Part shown: in pieces, positions 33,664-42,566 of the stretch
How positions within the stretch are numbered: the first letter of the stretch is position 1
Layout of the letters: each line of letters starts with the position of its first letter
Source: CAWINX01 sp963702055
Lineage (GTDB): Bacteria; Actinomycetota; Thermoleophilia; Solirubrobacterales; 70-9
Reading direction: 5' to 3'
Length of the DNA: 64,000 nt
Assembly (NCBI GenBank): GCA_963702055.1
Contig: OY969702.1
Span: 992,001 to 1,056,000 of the forward strand
Program-made: the position numbers and the translations under genes
Notes under the pieces: model-generated
Seen by the model: the letters and a program-made list of their open reading frames with translations, nothing else
The model's database searches: none
What the model was told of the DNA's origin: nothing

Positions 33664-35173
33664 CATCGACACCCTAGACCCGGCCTCGCTCGACGCTTTT
33701 CGCGACGAACTCATTGAATCCGGGTTCGAGCCGGTCGAGGAAGACCCACGATTTTGGTCGGGACCGATCCATCGGGCCCTCTCACAGCTCACGGTCGCTG
33801 AGACGATGCTCATCCAGTTTCAGAACGGCTGGCCCTATCGACCCCCGAAGCTCTACGTAAAAGGAATCGACAGCGATCACGCCGTCACCGATGGTGAGGT
33901 TTGCTTGTTTCAGCCTGGAGAGGACGCGATCGGGACCTGGAAGACCTTCGCGGACTACAGCGCGCGCATCGCCGAATGGGCAGAGAGCAGCGGAGATGGC
34001 TTTCGAGCAGAGGACGCCTTGCTCGACGCCCATCTCTATTACCGCAACTCAGTTGCTGGATTGGCGACCCTGAAGCTCGGTTCGATCACGATCTCGGACT
34101 CGGACACGGAGATGACTGGAAAGCTCTACGGCACCTGGCGCCACGATCGCACGCTGCTTGAGCTTTCGACCAGCGCCCCAGAGGGAGATGCGATCGCCGG
34201 TCGCTGGTACTACCGGCGCGCACTGGAGTCCGGGCCACCTCGCGATCTCATAGCGCTGAAGGGGGCACTGACCAAAGGGCAGCTAGCGAACTTTGAGAGG
34301 CGCCTAAAGAACGTCGAACACGGTGAGCCGATGGTGTTCGCCCTGGTCTGGGAGGCAGAAGGCGGACGCACCGCACTCGCGCTCTCTGCAACCCCGGCGC
34401 CCGAGACCGCAATCGCAGTCAAGTCGATTGAGCTTGCCCTTGAGGACACCGAGATCCTCGCATTGCGGGCCGGACCCGATGTCGAGTTGATGGCGGACAA
34501 GCGAATCGTGGTGTTCGGATGTGGTGCGGTTGGCTCAAACGTCGCGTGCCGCCTGGCGGAGGCCGGCGCGGGACGCTTGCGGCTCATCGACGGGAAGCGC
34601 CTACGACCAGGACACATGGTCCGACATGCCGCGAGCTACCGGGCGGGCATCAGCAAGGTGCGGGCGACCGCGCTGCAAATCGTGAGCGATGCGCCGTGGT
34701 GCGAGATCGACGAGGTGCCGGAGGAACCGTGGGCGACCCGGCGAATCGAGGCGCTGATAACCGACGCCGACCTCATAATCGAGGCCACCGGCATGGCCAC
34801 CTTTGCCGAGTTGGTATCCCGCGTTGCCGCCGACGCCGAGGTTCCGATGATCTCCGCTGCCCTTTACCGAGGCGGATCAGTCGCCCGAGTACGTCGCCAG
34901 ATCCCAGGCGTCGACGTCGCCTTGGCCGAGAGGACCGACGAGTCCGCCTACCCGCTGATCCCGGCGGGGAAGGAACCCGTACTGATCGAGACGGGCTGCT
35001 CTGCTCTCGTTAACAATGCCTCTCCGGTCAGTGTCGCTGCCATCGCGGCGAGCACCGCCGAGATGGCAATCGACCTGCTAAGCGGCCGTCACAACTATCG
35101 CGAGGAGTTGATCGAGGTTTACCGGCCGTTGGAGACCTCGCCATTTGATCGGATCGGCAGGGTTTCGGCGTGA
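33650..35173 (+). CDS. cap2: E2-E1 fusion ligase of type II CBASS (Cap2)
   Basis: 507 residues from GTG 33650, preceded by GGGAGG; longer readings are the CD-NTase gene out of frame. The N-terminal E2-like domain has its candidate catalytic cysteine in DGEVCLFQPGED (C85). A linker domain follows, then an E1 adenylation domain: VVFGCGAVGSNVA (about 287-299), LRLIDGKRLRPGHMVRH, and a late cysteine in LIETGCSALVNNASP (C450) that fits the E1 thioester position. Known Cap2 enzymes attach the C-terminus of the CD-NTase to cell proteins, raising its activity. It overlaps both neighbours, so expression is coupled. Confidence 0.92.
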   Translation: MASDDIDTLDPASLDAFRDELIESGFEPVEEDPRFWSGPIHRALSQLTVAETMLIQFQNGWPYRPPKLYVKGIDSDHAVTDGEVCLFQPGEDAIGTWKTFADYSARIAEWAESSGDGFRAEDALLDAHLYYRNSVAGLATLKLGSITISDSDTEMTGKLYGTWRHDRTLLELSTSAPEGDAIAGRWYYRRALESGPPRDLIALKGALTKGQLANFERRLKNVEHGEPMVFALVWEAEGGRTALALSATPAPETAIAVKSIELALEDTEILALRAGPDVELMADKRIVVFGCGAVGSNVACRLAEAGAGRLRLIDGKRLRPGHMVRHAASYRAGISKVRATALQIVSDAPWCEIDEVPEEPWATRRIEALITDADLIIEATGMATFAELVSRVAADAEVPMISAALYRGGSVARVRRQIPGVDVALAERTDESAYPLIPAGKEPVLIETGCSALVNNASPVSVAAIAASTAEMAIDLLSGRHNYREELIEVYRPLETSPFDRIGRVSA

Positions 35174-35703
35174 CTGCCCCCTCGGCCTGGCTCAGCGAAG
35201 CTGCCGCCGAGACGATCAAGGCGGCTGCCCATGAACACCATCCCAACGAGATCGGCGGTGTGCTGCTCGGGGTCGAAGTGACGGGACAACCCTGGATCAC
35301 GCAGGCTACGGTCGTGCCATCCGGACAGGGGTCGCTCACCTACTACGAGCTACCGGCCGGTGCTCGCAATCTCGCCGTCGATCGCGCCAGGCAGAGCGAC
35401 GCTAGGCTCGGATACCTCGGCGATTGGCACAGCCACCCGGTCAACATCGGCCCAAGCGCGACCGATCGTCAGACGATGCGTACGCTTGTTGCCCACGGCG
35501 ACCATCCCAAGCCGCTGCTGCTACTCGCACGGCGCTGCGCGGACGGCTATGAGCTCGACGCACGCCAGCAGACTGCCGCCCAGCTACGCGCGCTGGAACT
35601 CGTCGCAGCCGGAGCCCTCCCCGCGCACCATAGAAGCCGATGTGTGTGCGTTCGCCTCGGCAGATTCGGCCGTCGCACCAGACGCGAGAAGAGGAGCCGC
35701 TAG
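35170..35703 (+). CDS. cap3: JAMM isopeptidase of type II CBASS (Cap3)
   Basis: 177 residues from GTG 35170 (GTGA overlap with the Cap2 stop). The metal site is intact: E27 in HHPNEIGGVLLG, H87 and H89 in GDWHSHPVN, then SATD with D99. The HxH-to-Ser spacing is one residue shorter than in the canonical JAMM motif. Known Cap3 proteins cut CD-NTase conjugates and so limit priming by Cap2. The last 25 residues are strongly basic (RSRCVCVRLGRFGRRTRREK). Confidence 0.9.
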   Translation: MTAPSAWLSEAAAETIKAAAHEHHPNEIGGVLLGVEVTGQPWITQATVVPSGQGSLTYYELPAGARNLAVDRARQSDARLGYLGDWHSHPVNIGPSATDRQTMRTLVAHGDHPKPLLLLARRCADGYELDARQQTAAQLRALELVAAGALPAHHRSRCVCVRLGRFGRRTRREKRSR

Positions 35704-36906
35704 ATGGCCCGTCCAGTGTTTCTCTCCTACACCTGGTCCGATCGCGATCCCGACGAGGTTGAGCGGCTTGACAGCCCGTTGCGCCTACGGGGAGTGCCAA
35801 TCTGGCGCGATCGTCGCGAGATGACCTTCGGCACCTACAACGAGACTCGTGTGCGCCACGGCATCGAAAAGGAGTGCTCGGGATTCGCCCTCTATTACAC
35901 CGACGCCGTCCTCAGTTCACAGTTCGTCCTCAAGATCGAGCTCGACGCGATGGCGGCACGGCGGCGCTTGGGGGCACCACCTCCCTTCTTCGCCGGTGCC
36001 GTATTCCGCCGCTCGCTCGCTATACCGACTGCCGCCGAAGAGCTGCGTCAGGCTAGCAGCGGGATTCAGCTTGGAGAGGCGTTTGGCAGCCGTGTAAGCG
36101 ATGAGGACTTCGAGGAGGATCTGAGGACGGCTGCCAACGGAATCGTCTCCGTCTACCTCGAGCAGGAGCTTGCGTCGACCCTCGATGAGGTCTCACTGCG
36201 GGTAGAGACGCGCGGCGAAATCCCCAATGCCGATCCAGCGTTGCTCCACCTCTGCTGGTGCCCTCCGCTCGATCACGATCCGAGCCGTCATCCTCAAGAT
36301 GTCTGGGAGCATCATCTGCTTCCTGCCCTCGGTGACCTCCAGGCCGTTCTCGAAGCCCGGCAGGCCCCCCGACGACTTCGCATCGCCGGCAACCTTCATC
36401 TCTCCGCCGCACTGGCCCTCGGCTGGCAATTTCGACAGCCCACGCGGTGGTCGTTGATGATCGATCACGACTTCGTGCCTTGCGAAACGGCTTTGACCGA
36501 TCCCGAACCGCACGGATGGCGACTCACGATCGAACCCGGGCCATCGGGACCGGACGATCGCTTGGTGGTGTGCGTTCACGCCAGCCAGGATGTGGCCAAG
36601 GCAATGGAGAATCATCGCCGAGAGCTACCTCCAGCGCGGGCGATGCTCCACGTCTACCCGCCTTCCGGTACGCCCGGACGCACAAGCCTTGACCCGGCCC
36701 ACGCGAACGGCCTCGCGGCGGCAATCGCCGCGCAAATTCGCGATTGCCGCACTACATACGGCACCAAGCACACGCACCTCTATCTGGCGTGCCCGTGGCC
36801 TTTGGCGACCCTCCTCGGATGGCATCTATCCAGTAGCGGCCGACTGGTCATGCATGAGGCCGATGTCGAGCGGAACAGCTACCGAGTTTCCTGTCAGCTG
36901 AGTTGA
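35704..36906 (+). CDS. TIR-SAVED effector of CBASS
   Basis: 400 residues beginning directly after the Cap3 stop. The N-terminal TIR domain (about 1-140) shows PVFLSYTWSD, GVPIWRDRREM, and SSQFVLKIELDAM, whose Glu79 is the likely NADase residue. The C-terminal SAVED domain (about 190-400) has GNLHLSAALALGWQF and THLYLACPWPLATLLGWHL, the two half-sites of this CARF-related nucleotide sensor. In the known mechanism the cyclic nucleotide drives SAVED-TIR assembly and NAD+ loss, killing the infected cell. It completes a four-gene type II operon. Confidence 0.92.
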   Translation: MARPVFLSYTWSDRDPDEVERLDSPLRLRGVPIWRDRREMTFGTYNETRVRHGIEKECSGFALYYTDAVLSSQFVLKIELDAMAARRRLGAPPPFFAGAVFRRSLAIPTAAEELRQASSGIQLGEAFGSRVSDEDFEEDLRTAANGIVSVYLEQELASTLDEVSLRVETRGEIPNADPALLHLCWCPPLDHDPSRHPQDVWEHHLLPALGDLQAVLEARQAPRRLRIAGNLHLSAALALGWQFRQPTRWSLMIDHDFVPCETALTDPEPHGWRLTIEPGPSGPDDRLVVCVHASQDVAKAMENHRRELPPARAMLHVYPPSGTPGRTSLDPAHANGLAAAIAAQIRDCRTTYGTKHTHLYLACPWPLATLLGWHLSSSGRLVMHEADVERNSYRVSCQLS

Positions 36907-37010
36907 CGAACCGGACTTTTGGGCGGCTTCGCATTGTCATGAGATGCGACCCCTGACCGGGAAAATGCCCGGCGGCACAGCCTAGGGCTGCTCGGTGCAA
37001 CCATTCCCGG

Positions 37011-37832
37011 GTGCCTTACCACGTTCGCATCACTCCCTCCGGCCACTCTCGTCTCAGCGGCGACGAGCTGGCGCTCGATCTGACGCACGATCAGCTCGAG
37101 CGGCGATTTCTGGAGCCGAGGCGAACCGGGCAACCGCTCAGTCTGAATGGCCGAACCCTCCGATGGGAGGAGATTGATCGCGTCCGGATCAACGAGACCG
37201 AGGAGGAGTCGGCTCAGCTTTTGCCGTCGATCCGCACCGAGCGGGCCGCGGGCAGCTCGGTCGCGACGCTCATCCCAGACGAGTGGTACGTCACGAAACA
37301 AGGCCGGGACGTGACGGACGAGTTCATCACCGCGCCGCCGAGAGGAGAAGTGGCGCAACCGGCGACGGCAAGCGCGTGCTTTCACGTTCATCTGCGCAAG
37401 AACCTGTTTCGCGATACCAGTGTCTTCAATCTGAGCGAAGCCGACGCCCGAGAGCAGTTTGTCGTGCCCTGGCTGGAGAATCGAGGGGTCCTGATCGAGG
37501 GCAGATCGTGGAGTCCGGCTGAGTGCAAGCTGACGATTTACGAAGGCCCGCGCCTCAGTACCCAACAACGCTCCTTTGGCCAGGGGTGGCTCAATGCCGT
37601 GAAGCACGGCGAGGACGTCACCGCCGCGATGCTGAGCAGCCCGGTCGCAAAGGCTCCCGATCGAGCAACCGCCGCCGCCGGGGGCCGTGTCGAAGAGGCA
37701 CCTGGCAAGTGGGCGTTGCCGACTCTCTGGGGTCACCTGCGCCGTATCCCGTCCTGGTTGGCGACCGCCGCCGATGCCGTAACGGTGGTGGGCGCCCTTG
37801 CCGGCGTAGGGAAGCTGCTCGGAGTCTGGTGA
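37011..37832 (+). CDS. Two-repeat protein with C-terminal membrane helix, downstream of CBASS
   Basis: 273 residues from GTG 37011, 104 bases after the TIR-SAVED stop and in the same direction. Residues 18-106 and 138-208 look like two copies of one domain: a helix ending in FLEP or VVPWLE, then PLSLNGR or VLIEGRSW, then RVRINET or KLTIYEG, and finally GRDVTDEF or GEDVTAAM. The last 30 residues (WLATAADAVTVVGALAGVGKLL) form a membrane helix. No enzyme motif is present. It may be an accessory of the CBASS operon or an independent gene; the family was not recognised. Confidence 0.55.
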   Translation: MPYHVRITPSGHSRLSGDELALDLTHDQLERRFLEPRRTGQPLSLNGRTLRWEEIDRVRINETEEESAQLLPSIRTERAAGSSVATLIPDEWYVTKQGRDVTDEFITAPPRGEVAQPATASACFHVHLRKNLFRDTSVFNLSEADAREQFVVPWLENRGVLIEGRSWSPAECKLTIYEGPRLSTQQRSFGQGWLNAVKHGEDVTAAMLSSPVAKAPDRATAAAGGRVEEAPGKWALPTLWGHLRRIPSWLATAADAVTVVGALAGVGKLLGVW

Positions 37833-37872
37833 GCCGCCCCTCCCTGCCCTCAAGCCTGGCCCGATCCTTCGG

Positions 37873-38775
37873 TTACCTGAGTTCGTCCGGCGTGAGGAAC
37901 GTCGAGATGTCCGAGCTGGGCGTGCAAGGCTCCGCAAGGCGCTCGGCGATCTCATCCTCGGTCAGATGCGGCACCTCAGCCGGCTCATACTCTGGGTCGT
38001 TCCAGCCGCACACCGCGCAAGTGCCAGCGACGACTCGATACGACTCGCATTCCGCACAGCGCGTGCTCGCTCGCGACAAGCGCATCTGCGCCGCCGTGAA
38101 GCAGCCAAGGAGGTGCTCGACCATCTTCAACCCGATCTCCGCATCCATGCGGATCGCGTTCTTCGCGTGGGTGAGCCAGTTGACATATTCCCACGTCTCG
38201 CCCGACATCTTCTTGAGATAGGACCGCAGCCTGGCGGCGCTTGCGCCCGGAGCCACGGCGTTGGCCAGTAAGTCGGTCCAGTTCTTGAAGTCACCACGCT
38301 TCGGTGATGCCGTACCCGCCGGTGCCAACTCGTCGCTACACGCCTCGTCGAGGAACGACAGCAGACACTCCCGCAGCCGCATCCCGACGGACTGGAAGTT
38401 CTCGGCCTCGTCGCCGCTTTCGTATGCCTCGAACGCCTGCCGCCAGCGACGCCAGGAGCCGGGCAGCGCAGCCGCCGGCTCAGGCGCGACCGGCACCTGG
38501 CGCTCCTGCTGCGACCACACTCGAATCATCAAGCCGACGTGAAACGTAAGAACTACGTCGCGGCTCTTGAAGTCCTCTTGGCTGTAGTAGTGGGTTGGAT
38601 TGGTCAGTACCCACCAGCGGCTATCGGCACAATGCACATCCCAGATGTCGTGACGCTGAGATCCGACAAGCTCTGATCCGACCTTCTCGACGTGTACGAC
38701 CTCCTCGCCGAGCTGGTCCTCGGCGTAGGAGCGAATCTCGTCCTTGTCGGCCGCCGACTCAGCTCGCGGCGGCAC
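37873..38775 (-). CDS. Zinc-ribbon protein of unknown function
   Basis: 300 residues. An N-terminal globular domain (HDIWDVHCADSRWWVLTNPT, FHVGLMIRVW) is followed by a helical middle (about 120-235) that includes WEYVNWLTHAKNAIR, then a four-cysteine ribbon CAECESYRVVAGTCAVC (about 245-261) and an acidic tail. The helical part with a conserved-looking His resembles HEPN-type domains only faintly. Convergent with the 37011 gene, 40 bases apart, within the cargo region between CBASS and the kinase/patatin pair. Function not assigned. Confidence 0.5.
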   Translation of the reverse strand: MPPRAESAADKDEIRSYAEDQLGEEVVHVEKVGSELVGSQRHDIWDVHCADSRWWVLTNPTHYYSQEDFKSRDVVLTFHVGLMIRVWSQQERQVPVAPEPAAALPGSWRRWRQAFEAYESGDEAENFQSVGMRLRECLLSFLDEACSDELAPAGTASPKRGDFKNWTDLLANAVAPGASAARLRSYLKKMSGETWEYVNWLTHAKNAIRMDAEIGLKMVEHLLGCFTAAQMRLSRASTRCAECESYRVVAGTCAVCGWNDPEYEPAEVPHLTEDEIAERLAEPCTPSSDISTFLTPDELR

Positions 38776-39023
38776 CGCTGACCTCTGACATCAGATCCTC
38801 TTTCCTTCCCTTCATCATCATTCTCGTCGAGCATACGCAGCGTCGAGAACGATCAGGGCGGTCGCGTTGCGGCCACGCCTGTCGCCCCCATTGCTCGCCC
38901 CAGGTCTTAAGGCCAAGGAACGGACGAACTCGGACTTCCTCCGGCTAGATCGTGGGTGCCCGGCCGTCCATCTGAAACCTGGGTCAACGGGGAGTTGTCA
39001 GACGCCCTGGAGCCGCCTCTGAG

Positions 39024-41309
39024 CTAATCAACCGCTGGCAACGACTCGCCTGTCGCTGGTTTCGCTCGCCTGCGATCGGCGTGCTTGCCAGCGGGAGTCC
39101 AAAGCCAGCGCGAAAGCGAGGCGAAGCGCGATCGGTCGGGAAGGCCGGAATCAACCGGCGCGGGGACGCCGCGGACCCGGAGCTCGTCCGCGCGTCGCAG
39201 GGTGAGGATGTCTCGGGAGAGGCACCCGCGCACTTGCGGCGCGGTCTCGACGCAGTTGAGCCTGTACATCTTGGCGACGTTGATGACAATGACCAGCACG
39301 GCAAAAATGGTCTCGTCATGAGCCAGGCCGGTCATCAGCAGAATCCCGATCACGATCATCGCCAGGCTGTAAGCGCCCATCAATACCCACCACTCCTTGA
39401 AGACGTCGGTGATGAACCTGTCTCCGACCGCCCGGCGAGTCGAGAATCGCCAGCCGACGCGGTTGCCTTTGATCGCGATTCGCAGGGCGAGGAAGTTATT
39501 GACGACGACGAGCATCGTGCCGATGCCCGCGCATAGCGGCCAGGCCTGCGGCGCGTAAACCATCGCCCACATGATCGGGAAGACGAGGCCAATCGAGGTG
39601 GCGCGCATCACCACCTCTGAGGCGTTGCCGATCCGCACCCCCAGCCGCTTGGGCGAAAGGGTAGAGAAGTTGTTGACGTAGTAGGTGACTGCGGTGAGGC
39701 TGAAGGTGAGGGCGACCAGCCGCCCAGGCAGGTTCGCCCAGAAGTCACCCACCTTGAAGTGCGCGTGCAACGTGTCGGTGAGCTTCGGCACCCAGGGAAC
39801 GACCGTTGCCCAGCCGAGGTCGGCGACCGTGTAGGCGGCGAAAGTGCTGAGAGCAACCACCCAGCAGGCCATAGCGACAACTGCCCACCTAGCCAGCGAG
39901 GGGAAGTCGGCATAGGCGTCGTCAACCGGCTCCTGCACCTGACTGGCTACGTCGAAGAGGTTCTTGAGCTGGGCGTTGTTGACCGGCTTCAGCAGGCCGA
40001 TACCGCGCAGCAGGCCAAAGCCGCGGGCGGTGGTGCGCTTCTCGTAGATCTCCAGCACCTCGGTCTCCTGGAGGATCAGCTTGCTCAGGTAGGCGTAGGG
40101 GTCGAGGGCGCTGTCGGCCTGGCTCATCAGCGCCAGTCGCTGGGCGGGCTCGCGCTCGATCAGCTCTTCGATCCCCCTGGCCAGGCCGGGCGCCCCGTCC
40201 CACGGCCGTTCGCCTTGCCAGAGGCGATCGAGCTCTGCCGCCAGATCCTCTTTCTGGACCTTCCGCTTTGCCGCCGCCTCGAGCAGGATCACGCCAAGGG
40301 AGTAGGCGTCGCAGCGCCAGTCGTCGATCGAAGGATCATCGAGAAGCTCTGGGGCGACGTAAAGCGAGGCGCGGCGAAACGCCGCTGAGGTCCCGACCCG
40401 CTCGCTGATCGCAAAGTTGTGGCCGAAGTCGATCAGGGCGATACTGATCGGCTCGTTGGTGGAGTTGACGAGGATGATGTTGGAGGGCGAGAGGTCCAGG
40501 TGATGCCGGGTGCCGTTGCCGTGCTCGATCAGCTTGCTCAACTTTTCGCAGATGGCGAGGCCGACTTCGCGGATGAATTCGATGTCGGTGTCGTTGATTG
40601 CGCGCTCCTGCGTCTGCTCCTCCGGCGAGCGGTGGTCGGGAACGGCGCGGTCTTCGAGCACGTCGGACAACGTCGGCCCCTCGATGAAGTCCATAGCGAT
40701 CGTCAGCGGCGTAGAGTTGTAGACGTACGGAACGCCGGGTAGGTCGAGTGAGTGCTCTTCCTTGTAGGCGTCCGTCCTGGCGGTGATTGCCCGCACTTTG
40801 TGGTAGCGGGGCAGCAGGCACTTGAGCGCGATTATGCGGGGCCTGTCCGTCTCTGCCTTCGGTCGCGTCGGACACTTGAGGATCAGCGAAGTGGTGCCGA
40901 CGCGGTGCAGCTCGGCAGCCGCGAGGTCGTAATCGTCGCCGAGATCGTAGAACGTGCGAAAGCACTCCTTAGTGGGGCTCTCAGCGAAGAGGTGGCGAGC
41001 CTTCTCCAGTAGACCGTCGGAGATCTCCGAGGTGAGGGCGTAGGCGAGCGCCGCGCTCAGGCAGAGGCAGAGGCCGAGCGGACCGCGCACATCGTGGTCG
41101 TCATCGTCGAGTGCCTGGTAGATGCTCGCCAGACGCTCAATGACCTTGGGGTCGACGTAGTCGTCGTCGGTGAGAAGCGTGCGCACCTCGTCGAGCAGCC
41201 GATCGCAAGGATTTCCAGGGTCGTCCTCAACTCGGGGTTGCGAGCAGTAGGTGTGGATTTCGGCGATCGCCTGCTCTGGATCGTCGTTGAGTTCGTAGAG
41301 CAGCGACAT
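39024..41309 (-). CDS. Membrane-linked Ser/Thr protein kinase coupled to a patatin
   Basis: 761 residues. An N-terminal helical region (1-120) precedes a kinase domain (about 125-410): ATP-site lysine K163 in IALKCL, catalytic loop HLDLSPSNI at 270-278 (HLD in place of HRD), metal DFG at 294-296, and YVAPELLDD with SLGVILLE. Several membrane helices follow (about 480-710: WAVVAMACWVVALSTFAAYTV, PIMWAMVYAPQAWPLCAGI, LMGAYSLAMIVIGILLMTG), then a basic cytoplasmic tail. The ATG lies three bases after the patatin stop, so translation is probably coupled. Catalytic residues are present, so activity is expected; substrate unknown. Confidence 0.75.
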   Translation of the reverse strand: MSLLYELNDDPEQAIAEIHTYCSQPRVEDDPGNPCDRLLDEVRTLLTDDDYVDPKVIERLASIYQALDDDDHDVRGPLGLCLCLSAALAYALTSEISDGLLEKARHLFAESPTKECFRTFYDLGDDYDLAAAELHRVGTTSLILKCPTRPKAETDRPRIIALKCLLPRYHKVRAITARTDAYKEEHSLDLPGVPYVYNSTPLTIAMDFIEGPTLSDVLEDRAVPDHRSPEEQTQERAINDTDIEFIREVGLAICEKLSKLIEHGNGTRHHLDLSPSNIILVNSTNEPISIALIDFGHNFAISERVGTSAAFRRASLYVAPELLDDPSIDDWRCDAYSLGVILLEAAAKRKVQKEDLAAELDRLWQGERPWDGAPGLARGIEELIEREPAQRLALMSQADSALDPYAYLSKLILQETEVLEIYEKRTTARGFGLLRGIGLLKPVNNAQLKNLFDVASQVQEPVDDAYADFPSLARWAVVAMACWVVALSTFAAYTVADLGWATVVPWVPKLTDTLHAHFKVGDFWANLPGRLVALTFSLTAVTYYVNNFSTLSPKRLGVRIGNASEVVMRATSIGLVFPIMWAMVYAPQAWPLCAGIGTMLVVVNNFLALRIAIKGNRVGWRFSTRRAVGDRFITDVFKEWWVLMGAYSLAMIVIGILLMTGLAHDETIFAVLVIVINVAKMYRLNCVETAPQVRGCLSRDILTLRRADELRVRGVPAPVDSGLPDRSRFASLSRWLWTPAGKHADRRRAKPATGESLPAVD

Positions 41310-41312
41310 GTA

Positions 41313-42332
41313 TCAGCTCGCTTCCTCGAACTCGCCGAATATGTCGCGCTCGGCGCCGGTAAGCGCCCCGTAGGCGGCCGCGGCGCCGGCGGCCGCGGCG
41401 GCGTGGAGCACTCGCGGGTTCTGCTCGAGCTGCCCGACGAGTGCTGCATCCGGCGCCAACTGAATTGCAAGTGCCCCCCCCCCCCCCCCCCCCGCAGATG
41501 TCGACTGCAACGCCTCGAGCTGCATGAGCTCGCTGGCATACCGTGCGGCGCGCATCGCGTAGGCATCGCCGAGTCCGTTTTGCATCCGATTCATCATCGG
41601 GAAGGCCAGACGCCGCTGGAAGTGACCGGGATAGCCCCGCACCTGGCCGCGGGGTCGGGTGAGAAGGACCAACATGTGAGTGGCACCGAGCTGTATCGCT
41701 GCCTTGAGTGGAATCGCCTCGGTCAGCGAGCCGTCGATGTAGCGTGCGCCACGTAGGGCAACCGGCTTGCCAGCGACGAGCGGTATACGCGCCGAGGCGC
41801 GCAGGGCGGTCAGTAGGTCCGCGTCAGTTTTGAAGTCACCCAATACCTCGGCCTCGTAGTCGGGTATCCGCGTGGCAACCGCATAGAACGGGACCTCAGA
41901 GCTGAGCACGCGCTCGCAGTCGAGCACCTTGTGCTTGACCATGAGCTCATCGAGCAGGTAGTCGAGGGAGACAATCGGGGCGCCGCGCAGGACCCTGCGG
42001 TAGTCAAGCCACTCGCGCCCAGTCAAGTCTTCGTAGTAGATGCTCGTGCCCATGTGGGTCTGCCGGGCAAGGAAGAAGGCACCCGCCAGCGCCCCCGCAG
42101 AGGTGCCCACGACAAGATCGAACGCATCCTGCAGCCCGAGCTCATCGAGGGCCGTCACCATCCCGCCTGAGACGACCCCGCGCATTCCCCCTCCCTCGAC
42201 CACGAGGGCGAGCTTCGCGTCCTCTTTGCGATGCAGAGGCCTCGAACCCCGAGCGACCCGCTGCGCCAAAAGCTCCAGTACGGGATGCCCGCCGACTATT
42301 TGCGGCTGAGCTCGCGTCGCGGGTGCCATCAC
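41313..42332 (-). CDS. Patatin-like phospholipase with an internal poly-G tract
   Basis: 339 residues; GTG 42332 is followed at once by ATG 42329 and either may start. The patatin signature is complete: oxyanion loop GGGMRG (47-52), nucleophile GTSAG with S78, and catalytic DGS with D200. Such enzymes free fatty acids from membrane lipids, and patatins serve as effectors in some immune systems. Twenty consecutive G at 41474-41493 encode Gly280-286 in a C-terminal region after the catalytic residues. The kinase gene starts three bases after the stop (TGATACATG). No signal peptide is visible, so it is cytosolic or membrane-peripheral. Confidence 0.82.
   Translation of the reverse strand: MMAPATRAQPQIVGGHPVLELLAQRVARGSRPLHRKEDAKLALVVEGGGMRGVVSGGMVTALDELGLQDAFDLVVGTSAGALAGAFFLARQTHMGTSIYYEDLTGREWLDYRRVLRGAPIVSLDYLLDELMVKHKVLDCERVLSSEVPFYAVATRIPDYEAEVLGDFKTDADLLTALRASARIPLVAGKPVALRGARYIDGSLTEAIPLKAAIQLGATHMLVLLTRPRGQVRGYPGHFQRRLAFPMMNRMQNGLGDAYAMRAARYASELMQLEALQSTSAGGGGGGALAIQLAPDAALVGQLEQNPRVLHAAAAAGAAAAYGALTGAERDIFGEFEEAS
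41474..41493. repeat. Homopolymer of 20 C (20 G on the coding strand) in the patatin gene
   Basis: The run sits in frame and codes for six glycines plus parts of the flanking alanine codons. Runs this long slip readily during replication. In one of the shifted registers the frame stays open past the patatin stop to about 41057, inside the kinase gene. Confidence 0.9.
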
Positions 42333-42566
42333 TCGGGCTCGTCTAGACGCAGACAGCGAAATCGAAAGGGCATGGTGGCGCGACAGGCTAGTCGGTCACG
42401 TCGATAGAAGGGGAAGTTCTGCCATAAAAGCCCGACAGAGACGCCCCAGGATCATGTGGGGAGCTCGGATAAGCGAGCGTTGTGCCAAGTCTTCATTCCG
42501 GCCAGCCTCCAAGCGCGCCGAGGCTTCAAAGCCCTCCATTGACTCGGCGACGATACTGGTTACCGT
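42333..42566. other. Intergenic, nothing recognised
   Basis: Upstream of the patatin gene, and so likely its promoter. No convincing boxes, repeats or genes were seen. Confidence 0.35.

Noticed and set aside
36894..37955. Minus-strand frame of about 350 codons opposite the two-repeat protein
   Set aside because: Shadow of the plus-strand gene; no motif and Arg/Ser-rich composition.
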